A stretch of 64,000 nt of DNA from NCBI RefSeq assembly GCF_900444995.1, contig NZ_UAPQ01000007.1, forward strand, positions 62,001-126,000. Direction: 5' to 3'. Position numbers and translations under genes: made by a program. The notes under the pieces were generated by a model that saw only the letters and a program-made list of their open reading frames with translations, ran no database searches and was not told the DNA's origin. Shown one piece after another: positions 46,134-54,334 of this stretch (position 1 is the first letter of the stretch; each line of letters opens with the position of its first letter). This stretch comes from Actinomyces bovis (lineage in GTDB: Bacteria; Actinomycetota; Actinomycetes; Actinomycetales; Actinomycetaceae).

Positions 46134-47501
46134 TCACTCCGCGACCTTGAGGCCAGCCTTCTTGAGCGAGTCGACAGCCTCGGTCTGGCCAGCGGTGAAG
46201 ACCTCGGCCACCTTGCTCTCGCCGGTGGTGACCTTGCCGCCAATCTCCTTCATCTTGTCCGAGGTGGAGGCCCAGGTCGGGGAGAAGGGGAAGTTGGGGT
46301 TCATGGTGGCGTTGGCTTCGGCAAGGAAGCCGTATACATCCTGGCCGCCCCAGAGCTTCTTCATGGCGTCGGGGGTGGTGGGCTTGCCGGTGGTGGTGGC
46401 CACAACGAGGCCCTGGCTGACGAGGTCCGCCACCTGGGTGTTGAACCAGTCCAGGAACTTGACGGCCTCAGCCTTGTGCTTGCAGCCCTTGATGACGCAG
46501 ACGGCGGAGCCGCCGTCGGGGCCGGTCATGTCCTTGTCACCGAACTTGGGGAGCTTGGCAACCTGCCACTGGGTCTCTTCCTTCTTGAGGTCACCCAGCA
46601 TGAAGGCGGGCTCCCAACCGGCAGCAACGGTGCCGATGATGGTGCCGTCGATGAGCTTGGTGCCCCACTCCTTGCCCCAGCGGCCGTCGGAGAGCAGCAG
46701 GCACAGGCCCTCGTCGATCAGGCCCTGCAGGACGGTGGAGACCTTGGCGGTCTCCGGAGAGTCGATAGCGACCTTCCAGGAGTCGCCGTTCTCCACACTG
46801 AACCAGGTGGCGCCAGCGGCGGCGGCCAGGCCGGGCAGCATATTGCCAGCCTCGTCACCCTGCCAGGTCATGATGTACTTGCCCTGTGCCTTGGCGGTGG
46901 TGGCAGCGGTCTTGAGTTCGTCCCAGGTGGTGGGCACGGTGATGCCCAGGGCGTCAAAGGCGGCCTTGTCGTACACGTAGACGAGTGGGCCGGAGTCCTG
47001 CGGGAGGCCGACGACGACGTCGCCCAGCATGCACTGGCTCATCAGACCAGCGGCGAAGTGCTCGGCGTAGCCGCCTTCCTTTACCTCCTTGGCGACGTCC
47101 TCCAGGTTGCCGGCAATGTACTGCGAGGCGACGTGACCGAGGTTGACCTGCGCGAGGTCAGGGGCGTCGCCAGCCTTCACGGCCTGGGCGATCTTGGCGT
47201 AGGACTCGTCAGGCTTGCCGTCGAACTTGGTGGCCTCAACCTGAATCTTGGGGTTTTCCTTGTTCCACTTAGCCACGATGTCGGCGACCTTGGTCATGCC
47301 TTCAGCATCGGGCAGGCGGTGCCAGTAACGCAGCTTGACAACCTCGCCGCCGGCAGCAGGGGCACCGGACATCGCGTTAGAAGCGCCAGCGGTGGGCTTG
47401 GCGTCTTTGGAACCACCACAAGCTGCGAGTGTGGCAACGCTCGCGGTGGCGGCGCCTCCAGCGATTACCTGACGACGGGTGACAGAAAGCTTGGTCTTCA
47501 T
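46134..47501 (-). CDS. Sugar ABC transporter substrate-binding lipoprotein (second importer)
   Basis: A 455-residue family 1 solute-binding protein. The N-terminus has TRRQVIAGG (Tat-like) and a lipobox TLAAC (Cys28), then a short linker and the two-lobe binding domain starting VVKLRYWHRLPDAEG. The ATG at 47501 follows CAGGAGATGC. It heads the operon with two permease genes. Ligand unknown; an oligosaccharide from host glycans would suit the neighbourhood, but that is inference. Confidence 0.9.
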   Translation of the reverse strand: MKTKLSVTRRQVIAGGAATASVATLAACGGSKDAKPTAGASNAMSGAPAAGGEVVKLRYWHRLPDAEGMTKVADIVAKWNKENPKIQVEATKFDGKPDESYAKIAQAVKAGDAPDLAQVNLGHVASQYIAGNLEDVAKEVKEGGYAEHFAAGLMSQCMLGDVVVGLPQDSGPLVYVYDKAAFDALGITVPTTWDELKTAATTAKAQGKYIMTWQGDEAGNMLPGLAAAAGATWFSVENGDSWKVAIDSPETAKVSTVLQGLIDEGLCLLLSDGRWGKEWGTKLIDGTIIGTVAAGWEPAFMLGDLKKEETQWQVAKLPKFGDKDMTGPDGGSAVCVIKGCKHKAEAVKFLDWFNTQVADLVSQGLVVATTTGKPTTPDAMKKLWGGQDVYGFLAEANATMNPNFPFSPTWASTSDKMKEIGGKVTTGESKVAEVFTAGQTEAVDSLKKAGLKVAE

Positions 47502-47528
47502 TAGAGCATCTCCTGATGAGTCTTTGAA

Positions 47529-47590
47529 CCGAGCCTCTCTGCTCGGTCCTGATCGATTGCTGGGGAAAGCAATTGACTCTACGCAGAGTC
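47529..47590 (-). promoter_or_regulatory. Control region of the second importer
   Basis: GACTCTACGCAGAGTC (47575-47590) is an inverted repeat with 6-bp arms and a 4-bp centre, a candidate operator. Closer to the gene, CCGAGC/GCTCGG (47529-47546) can form a small 5'-UTR hairpin. The regulator is not identified. Confidence 0.4.
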
Positions 47591-47709
47591 TAGGCGCTGT
47601 TTCAGATCTACGTCAACCAGTTTCGATCTTCAATTCGCTCAACTTCGCGCAGCCTGAGCCTAGTACCGGGCACCGGGTTGCGCGATCGCCCAGCCGGTAC
47701 GCTGCCCTC

Positions 47710-48519
47710 ATGCGCCTGGCCACCTGGAACGTCAACTCCATCCGCACCCGCATTGACCGGGTCACAGCCTTTCTGGAGCGTGAAGACATCGATGTCCTCG
47801 CCATGCAAGAAATCAAGTGCAAGCCCGAACAGTTCCCGCGAGCCGCGCTTGAGGAGGCTGGCTACGAGCTATCCGTCCATGGTTTGAACCAGTGGAACGG
47901 CGTAGCAATCGCCTCCCGCGTGGGCCTAGAGGACGTCGCCACTAGCTTCCTAGGGCAGCCCGCCTGGGCGAGCTCACCAGAGGCCGACGCCGTCGTGGAG
48001 GCTCGGGCGCTAGGCGCCACCGTGGGCACCACCGGCCCCGGCGCGCCCGTGCGACTGTGGAGCCTGTACGTGCCCAATGGCCGCGAACTCCAGCACCCGC
48101 ATTACACCTACAAGCTGGCTTGGCTGGAGGCCCTGCGTCAGGCCACTGACCAGTGGCTTGCGGCCCAGCCCGACCTGCCGCTGGCACTGGTGGGCGACTG
48201 GAACGTGGCCCCGCTGGACACAGATGTGTGGGATATGGCGGCCTTTGCGGGAGCCACACACGTTTCTGCTCCTGAACGGGAGGCCTTCGCGGCCTTCACG
48301 CAGATCGGACTGCGGGAGGTCACCCGCGAGCTGGTGGATGGCTACACCTACTGGGACTACCAAAAGCTACGGTTCCCCCGCAATGAGGGCATGCGGATCG
48401 ACTTTGTGCAGGCTTCTCCGGCCCTGGCAGCGCGGGTAAGCGCCGCCGCCATCGACCGCTTTGAACGCAAAGGCAAAGGCGCCTCTGATCACGCGCCCGT
48501 AATCGTCACCATCGACTGA
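47710..48519 (+). CDS. xth: Exodeoxyribonuclease III
   Basis: A 269-residue AP endonuclease/3' exonuclease of the EEP fold, acting in base excision repair. Motifs are MRLATWNVNSIRTR, MQEIKCKPEQFP (metal-binding Glu), LVGDWNVAP (catalytic D-x-N) and KGASDHAPV (catalytic Asp-His). The ATG at 47710 begins the fold directly. No ribosome site is visible, so the mRNA may be leaderless. Confidence 0.95.
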   Translation: MRLATWNVNSIRTRIDRVTAFLEREDIDVLAMQEIKCKPEQFPRAALEEAGYELSVHGLNQWNGVAIASRVGLEDVATSFLGQPAWASSPEADAVVEARALGATVGTTGPGAPVRLWSLYVPNGRELQHPHYTYKLAWLEALRQATDQWLAAQPDLPLALVGDWNVAPLDTDVWDMAAFAGATHVSAPEREAFAAFTQIGLREVTRELVDGYTYWDYQKLRFPRNEGMRIDFVQASPALAARVSAAAIDRFERKGKGASDHAPVIVTID

Positions 48520-48530
48520 GCGCGCAGCGC

Positions 48531-49397
48531 CTAGCAATCCAATGCCAGCACCTCGTCGTTGAGCGCAGGCCACAGGCGGCGGTGCACCTCCCCGAAAGGC
48601 TCAGCCCCCAGAAACACCGCCTGCTTGCTCGCCACTGGGTCCACCCACAGGAAGGACCCGGACTGCCCAAAGTGCCCGCAGGTCTGCGGGCTGTTGCCCT
48701 TCCCGGTCCAGTGCGGCTGCTTATTGCCACGCAACTCCATGCCCAGCCCAAAGTCATTGGGCTTCTGCATGCCGTAGCCGGGCAACACACCACCCAGCCC
48801 CGGGAAAACCACCGTGCAGGCCTCGCGCGCCAGCGCCGCAGACACCAGCGTGGGCGCAGCTAGTTCTTGAGCAAAAAGCGCCAGATCCGCCGCACTGCCT
48901 TCGCCCGAGTAGGCCGGGGAGCCCGGAATCAGCACACTGGCCATACCCAGGGGCACCAGCACGCTTTGCTCCACCCAGGCCTCTAGGGGCGTCGCCGTCG
49001 CCTCCTCCAACCGCTCCCCCAGCACCTCGATACCGCGATTGGAGTAAATCCGCCGCTCCCCTGGTGCCGCCCGCCGCAGCTCGCTGCCGTCTGGTGCGCG
49101 CCCCGCAAAGGCCAGCCCCGAGGCGTGAGCCAACAGGTGGCGGATGGTGGCACCTGCCAGGGCTGGCGACGACGGCGCCGCCGGGTCTTCTAGGCGCAGC
49201 AGCCCGCGCTCCACCGCCACCAGTGCCGACCAGGCCACCAGGGGCTTGGTCACTGAGGCGAAGGGGAAAACCTCCGTGGTCTGACCGGCCCGCAGGATGG
49301 TGCGGCCCCGGGCGGTAACCACTAGGGCCACTGGGAAATCAAACTGTGCCAGGGTGGGAACCTGCTCAGCCCCCAGCGCGGCGACGGCGTCGCTCAT
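48531..49397 (-). CDS. Class C beta-lactamase-like serine hydrolase
   Basis: A 288-residue penicillin-binding-protein-fold hydrolase. The SxxK motif is SVTK (in FASVTKPLVAW), the YxN motif is YSN (in RRIYSNRGIEV), and the third motif appears as HFGQSG. No signal peptide is visible, so it is probably cytoplasmic and an esterase or amidase rather than a beta-lactamase. It overlaps or nearly abuts the downstream end of the nitroreductase gene, suggesting co-transcription. A GTG two codons upstream is an alternative start. Confidence 0.8.
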   Translation of the reverse strand: MSDAVAALGAEQVPTLAQFDFPVALVVTARGRTILRAGQTTEVFPFASVTKPLVAWSALVAVERGLLRLEDPAAPSSPALAGATIRHLLAHASGLAFAGRAPDGSELRRAAPGERRIYSNRGIEVLGERLEEATATPLEAWVEQSVLVPLGMASVLIPGSPAYSGEGSAADLALFAQELAAPTLVSAALAREACTVVFPGLGGVLPGYGMQKPNDFGLGMELRGNKQPHWTGKGNSPQTCGHFGQSGSFLWVDPVASKQAVFLGAEPFGEVHRRLWPALNDEVLALDC

Positions 49398-49407
49398 GAA
49401 CACCGCC

Positions 49408-50199
49408 TCAGCGCAAGCAGAGCCGCTGCTCGTGCAGGACGTCCAACATTGGGGACTGCGCGGCCCGGCCCTGGCCTAAGGCGGTGGCGATCTGGTGACT
49501 GAAGGAGTCGATGCGCTGGTTGGAGTCACGCAGGTCGTAGTACTGCTGCACCACCTGGTCGTAGGCGGCGATTTCCTCTGCATGCGCTGCCGGGTCCGGG
49601 TAGGCGTCCACGCCGGTAGTGACGGCCAAGGGCAGGCGCGGCTTGTACTGCGGCTCCTGCGCGCTGTGCCCCACCAGCAAACCCAGCACCGGGAAGGTGC
49701 GCTGCGGCAGACCCAGGGCGGAGATCACCAGGCGTGGATCCCCTTGAATTGAGCCGAGGTAGCAGGTGCCCAGCCCTAGGGATTCTGCGGCAAGCACCAT
49801 ATTCTGGGCGGCCAGGAGTACGTCCTCCACCGCTGCCATGAAGAGGTTGGTGGTTTCCAACGGGGCCAGGTCTGCGCCAGCGCTTTCGCGTAGCCAGGCG
49901 TTGCGGTGCAGATCTGCCACCAGAATGAAGAGTTCTCCGGCGGTGCCGCCCACATAGGGCTGGCCGGAGGCGGAGTGGATCTGCGCGCGGATGTTGGGGT
50001 CCTGCACGCGGATCACCGTTAGCTGTTGCTGGAAGGAGGCCGTGGCGGTGTGGCGGGCCACTTCCAGGAGGGTGGTGACGACGTCGTCGCTCAGCGGCTC
50101 CTGGGTGAAGGCGCGGATGGTGCGGTGGGCCAGCTGGGTGCGGATGGTGGAGTTGTCTAAGGGGGCGCGGTCCGGGGTATTGAGGGCGGTGGTGGTCAT
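49408..50199 (-). CDS. Nitroreductase family protein (NfsA-like)
   Basis: A 263-residue FMN-dependent oxidoreductase. The N-terminal NSTIRTQLAHRTIRAFTQEPL holds the phosphate-binding RTIR, followed by a VARHTATASFQQQLTVIRV segment and GLGTCYLGSIQGDP. The architecture resembles the NfsA/FRP group that reduces flavins, nitro compounds and quinones with NADPH. Physiological substrate unknown. It is followed by the serine hydrolase gene in the same direction. Confidence 0.85.
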   Translation of the reverse strand: MTTTALNTPDRAPLDNSTIRTQLAHRTIRAFTQEPLSDDVVTTLLEVARHTATASFQQQLTVIRVQDPNIRAQIHSASGQPYVGGTAGELFILVADLHRNAWLRESAGADLAPLETTNLFMAAVEDVLLAAQNMVLAAESLGLGTCYLGSIQGDPRLVISALGLPQRTFPVLGLLVGHSAQEPQYKPRLPLAVTTGVDAYPDPAAHAEEIAAYDQVVQQYYDLRDSNQRIDSFSHQIATALGQGRAAQSPMLDVLHEQRLCLR

Positions 50200-50211
50200 G
50201 CCCTGACCCTA

Positions 50212-50753
50212 GCGGTTCAGTTGTCTGGTAGAGCTTGTCTCCAGTTCGCCTGTTCATGACCAAAACGCCCGCAGTGCAGGCGAACTCGCCACAAACGGGC
50301 GAACTCGCCACAAACATGCCCCCCCTAAGACCCAGCTGGGCCTGGTGTCTCCCCGTATGGGGAGGTCACCAGGCCCAACCAATACCAAGCAGCCAACAGG
50401 CCCTCAGCTCAAGTGGTCAATTCACTTGACCACCACAATCACATCCGCCTTACCCGACTCCTTGTGCACAGAGAGCTTCGAGCCAGCAGTGATCCCCTCA
50501 ACCATCACCTTGGTAGTGGCACTGCTAGTCAAACGAGTCTGGGCCAACACCGTGGTGCCACGACGCAAAGCCAAAGTGTCCTTACCGTCATTGTCCCAGT
50601 CACCCACCAACAACTCGTCAGCGGCCCGCCCCAAAGAAACCGAAGCATAAACCGGGGCGTCAGTGCGGTTCTCGTTGTAGAACACCACCCGGGTGCCCAC
50701 ACGCACCGCATAAGTCACCGTGCCATCACCATCCCAATCACCCTTGAGCACCG
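50212..50753. repeat. Duplicated 3' block, hexosaminidase copy
   Basis: About 540 bp spanning the 3' flank and the last ~110 codons of the hexosaminidase gene, nearly identical to 59741-60262. It contains the dispersed palindrome (50258-50302, partly duplicated here as an extra GGGCGAACTCGCCACAAAC) and the terminator. Confidence 0.85.
50337..50377 (-). terminator. Terminator after the hexosaminidase gene
   Basis: TGGGCCTGGTG (50337-50347) and CACCAGGCCCA (50367-50377) pair, with an inner CTCCCC/GGGGAG extension. Confidence 0.8.
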
Positions 50754-53700
50754 TGCCAAGAGCACCACTGTCCACCTTAGACACATAAGCCGGCTTCGAG
50801 CCCTCCGGCTCCGGCTGCGTCGTCGGGGCCGTAGTGGGCTCCGTGGTCGGGGCCGTGGTGGGCTCCACCGACGGCGAAGTAGTCGGCGTCGGCGAAGGCT
50901 CCGGCGTGCCGTCACTGCATACGGCGCCCACGCGGATTTCAGCGGCGCCACCGAAGGCGTCACCGTTGTGAGAGTTCTTCTGAAGCATCTTCACGAACTT
51001 CGCCGTCTGGTGTTTGTCAGCGGGGAAGTTCACCGCCTGCGGCACATCGCTGTTCTTGAGTGCACCACTGTTGACAAGCGTCCACTCCTGGCCGTCCATA
51101 GAGACGAGCAGCTCATAGTCCTTGACCCGGGTGTTGGCGTTGCCCGCGCGTCCCTGGTACTCAAAGCCCGTGACCTTGCAGGTCTTGTCCTGCGGCAGGC
51201 CCAGCGTGATGTAGTGCGGGAAGGGGTCACTGCCACCTTGCCACTTGGTGTGCCAGAAGGTGGTCGGGTTGCCGTCAATGGCGGCGGTAGCCAGGCCGTT
51301 CGGCGGAGTCTCGCCCGCGGTCTCCTGGGAGTCGTATGCCACCAGGGTCAGGCTCGTGCTGGGCAGGCGATTCTCCAGCGGCACTAGGCCACCGGTCACA
51401 TTGACCTTCTTGGTGACCACGCGGTCACCGGCGGTGAAAGTCAGGTCCTGGTCCTGCCCGGAATACACCGAGCCGGGGATATTCACGTACTGGCCGGTGC
51501 GCTCGCCCTTAGCGTCAGTGCGGAAGGTACCCAGCAGGGTGTCACCGATTTTGATGGTGACGTAGGTGTTCGGGGGGAAGCCGGTGATGTTCATGGGCAC
51601 GCGGTCACCGACGGCGAAGTCAGTGTCCGGCACCTCAGCGGCTGCCTGAACCGAGGAGTCCCAGGGGGTGGGCAGCGGGGTGCTGGTAGCTCCGTCAGCC
51701 ACATGCGCCTGAGTAGTCACGGTCTTGCCTGCGAAGCTAAGAGTGACCTTAAAGTCGCCTGCGGTGGCATAACGGTGCGTGCCCGCCAGGGTGTAGAGAC
51801 CAGCAGCGTTGTAGGCGTCGCGCGGCGTTTTGGCGCTGATGGTGGCCTCAGTGGTGGCACTGCCGTCGCCCCAGTCGATGGTTACCTTGGAGCCAGCGGG
51901 TACTGCGGAAGCCGAGGTGCCGTCGGCGTCGTTAACGGAGTCCACCGAGATGGTGCTGCCGTCCGTTTTGGTGCCGGGGGCCGCGAGCGCCCCCACGGGC
52001 ACGGTGGCTTCGGCGCCGGTGGCCAGGGTCAGGCCGGCGGTTCCTGCCAGCTCCGCACCCCAGGTGACCTGCGGGGAGTCGTAGAAGTTGGTGTTCTCGA
52101 AGTTCCAGCGAGCCCCCTGGGCGGATAGGCGCCCCACGAAGTCCTCCACATCCCGGTCGGCCTGCTCAGACCAGCCGATTTCAGCGTGGCTGGCCAGGCG
52201 GCCCCACATGAGGAACTCGGTCTCGTCGCCGCCACGCTGGGTCTCGGACCACAGCGGGCCCTCCGGGCCGAGGATGCTGGCATCAGTGACATCTGGGATC
52301 ACCTTGGCCGGGTCCCAGTCGTAGTAGTGCCGCACATCGCAGTCACCTTTACAGGCCCAGTCCAGGGCGATTGGCGTCTTGGGGCTGTACTTCTGGTCCA
52401 GGTAGGCGGCATTGCCCTTGGACATGAGTACTTTGGCGCCTTCCTGGGTGACGGCACGTCGGACGTTATTAGTGTCGCCGTGCCAGTATTGGACGCCGTC
52501 TCCCTTTTCCAGGGTGCCGGAAGCGATCTCGTTCCAACCAATGCGGTTCTTGCCGGTCTCCTTAACGTAGCCGCCGATCTTGGCGACGAATTGGTTGAAG
52601 GCAGTATGACCGTAACGTTCCACGAATTTATGCGACTCATCCCCGCCCACGTGGAGGTACGGACCGGTGGTCATGCTGGCCAGCTGCTTAAGCACATGCT
52701 TGATGAAGGCGTCCGTGGCTGGTGAATTTGGGTCCAGGTAGGAGTAGCCGACATCACCGGTGCCGTTGGCGGGTGCTGTGGGCTCTTCAGCTGTGCCCGC
52801 GTGGGAGGAGCCGGTGGTGTTCAGCTCGGGGATCGCGTGCAGGGCGGCGTTGGTGTGGCCGGGCAGGTCAATCTCCGGAATTACGGTGATGTGCTTGGTG
52901 GCGGCGTAGGCCACCAGGTCCCGGTACTGTGCCTGCGTGTAGTAGCCGGTGCGGCCGAGCTCGTTGGCGGGAGCACGGTCGTGCATATTCATGGCCGTCT
53001 TGCCGGAGATCTCAGTGAGCTTGGTGTAGTCGATGCTGTCACCGGCCTCGCGGCCTTCGTTGGTGATCTCAATGCGCCATCCCTGGTCGTCTGCTAGGTG
53101 CATGTGCAGGGAGCTCAGCTTGAGGTCGGAGATCTCATCGATGATTTTCTTGACCTCGTCTACTTCCAGGAAGGAGCGGGTGGGGTCGATCATCAGGGAG
53201 CGGTACTCGAAGCGCGGCGCGTCGGTGATGGCGACGGCGGGCGCGGTCCAGTTCTGGCTCAGCGCGGTGGGTGACTCAATGGCTGCGGGGAAGAGCTGCT
53301 TGAGGGTGCGCGTGCCGTAGAACATGCCTTTTTCAGTGTTGGCGGTGATGACGGCGCCGGTGCTGCTGGTGGTCAGCGAGTAGGCCTCCTCGGTGCGGCC
53401 AGTGCTGATGTCCACAGCCCCGGTGGCTAGCACGACGTCGTCGGCTGTGGGGGTGGCACCGTTTACCACCTGGATGCTGTAACCGGTGGCAGCGCTGAGT
53501 TCAGCGGCCAGAATCTTGGCTGCTGGGCCGCCCTGGGCACCGGTAACTACTACGCGGGAGTTGGGCTTGAGGGTGAAGGGCTGCTGGGTGGTGGAGTTAT
53601 CCGTCAGGTTGGCGGGGAGCGGCACCAGCTTGATACTGCTGGTGGTCGGCACCGGAGCGGGGCCGTTCCATACCTCTAGCTCGTATAGGGAGACGCCGTA

Positions 53701-54216
53701 GTAATTGCCATCAATGAGGGTGCGGCCTTCGGCCTGCATTTTGACGTGCTTCCACTGCTGGGCGGCCACCTCAGCTTTGAGGGTCTGGGTGTCTTTGGTG
53801 CCGCAGGTGGGGGTGATGGTGTCCGTGGCGCGGGTCCAGCTCTGGCCGTCCTGGGAGACCTCCAGGTGGTATTTGGCGGCGCAGGCTGCTTCCCAGCGGA
53901 TAGTCACGTGGTCGATGGTGGTGGGCTGGGCCAGCTGGACGGCGATCCAGGCCTGGTCGCTGTAGTTGGAGGACCAGCGGGAGTCACCGGAGCTGCCTCC
54001 GTCAATGACGGCGCTGGGTTGCCATTTGTTGGGGACTTCGGAACCGGAGGCGGTAACCGTGGCGCCTGCGGAGGCCAGGGCCACGTTGGCGGCGACGGCG
54101 GCGACGGCTTGTGGGACTAGGCCCGGGACGGTTGCGCTCACCCCCAGTCCGCTCATGGCTAGGGCAGCCGTGACTGCGCAAAGGCGCGCCAGGCGGCTAG
54201 TGGGTCGGATCGTCAT
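50422..54216 (-). CDS. Secreted beta-N-acetylhexosaminidase (GH20), multidomain
   Basis: A 1264-residue secreted enzyme removing terminal GlcNAc/GalNAc from glycans. In order: signal peptide (~1-42), F5/8C (CBM32-like) domain (~45-185), GH20 N-terminal domain (~195-310), GH20 barrel (~335-690) with LADDQGWRIE and catalytic D526-E527 in HVGGDES, a PKD-like domain (~785-860, IDWGDGS), a further beta domain, a second F5/8C domain (~970-1110), a Pro/Thr-rich linker, and a C-terminal domain with two GDWDxDG repeats (~1150-1264). No LPXTG anchor is seen. The ATG at 54216 has a GAGGAAGG site. It is next to the GH35 gene, same direction. Confidence 0.9.
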   Translation of the reverse strand: MTIRPTSRLARLCAVTAALAMSGLGVSATVPGLVPQAVAAVAANVALASAGATVTASGSEVPNKWQPSAVIDGGSSGDSRWSSNYSDQAWIAVQLAQPTTIDHVTIRWEAACAAKYHLEVSQDGQSWTRATDTITPTCGTKDTQTLKAEVAAQQWKHVKMQAEGRTLIDGNYYGVSLYELEVWNGPAPVPTTSSIKLVPLPANLTDNSTTQQPFTLKPNSRVVVTGAQGGPAAKILAAELSAATGYSIQVVNGATPTADDVVLATGAVDISTGRTEEAYSLTTSSTGAVITANTEKGMFYGTRTLKQLFPAAIESPTALSQNWTAPAVAITDAPRFEYRSLMIDPTRSFLEVDEVKKIIDEISDLKLSSLHMHLADDQGWRIEITNEGREAGDSIDYTKLTEISGKTAMNMHDRAPANELGRTGYYTQAQYRDLVAYAATKHITVIPEIDLPGHTNAALHAIPELNTTGSSHAGTAEEPTAPANGTGDVGYSYLDPNSPATDAFIKHVLKQLASMTTGPYLHVGGDESHKFVERYGHTAFNQFVAKIGGYVKETGKNRIGWNEIASGTLEKGDGVQYWHGDTNNVRRAVTQEGAKVLMSKGNAAYLDQKYSPKTPIALDWACKGDCDVRHYYDWDPAKVIPDVTDASILGPEGPLWSETQRGGDETEFLMWGRLASHAEIGWSEQADRDVEDFVGRLSAQGARWNFENTNFYDSPQVTWGAELAGTAGLTLATGAEATVPVGALAAPGTKTDGSTISVDSVNDADGTSASAVPAGSKVTIDWGDGSATTEATISAKTPRDAYNAAGLYTLAGTHRYATAGDFKVTLSFAGKTVTTQAHVADGATSTPLPTPWDSSVQAAAEVPDTDFAVGDRVPMNITGFPPNTYVTIKIGDTLLGTFRTDAKGERTGQYVNIPGSVYSGQDQDLTFTAGDRVVTKKVNVTGGLVPLENRLPSTSLTLVAYDSQETAGETPPNGLATAAIDGNPTTFWHTKWQGGSDPFPHYITLGLPQDKTCKVTGFEYQGRAGNANTRVKDYELLVSMDGQEWTLVNSGALKNSDVPQAVNFPADKHQTAKFVKMLQKNSHNGDAFGGAAEIRVGAVCSDGTPEPSPTPTTSPSVEPTTAPTTEPTTAPTTQPEPEGSKPAYVSKVDSGALGTVLKGDWDGDGTVTYAVRVGTRVVFYNENRTDAPVYASVSLGRAADELLVGDWDNDGKDTLALRRGTTVLAQTRLTSSATTKVMVEGITAGSKLSVHKESGKADVIVVVK

Positions 54217-54278
54217 TGTTCCTTCCTCATTTCCTGGAGTTGGGGCGGGGATTATCGGTGGGTGCTTGCAGAGAAACA

Positions 54279-54326
54279 GCGGGTGGGCTGCCCTGTGCTG
54301 GGGAGTGCGCAGGGCAGCCCACCCGC
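54279..54326 (-). terminator. Terminator after the beta-galactosidase gene
   Basis: GCGGGTGGGCTGCCCTG (54279-54295) and its exact complement (54310-54326) form a 17-bp stem between the GH35 stop and the GH20 start. Confidence 0.85.
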
Positions 54327-54334
54327 TTGGGTGC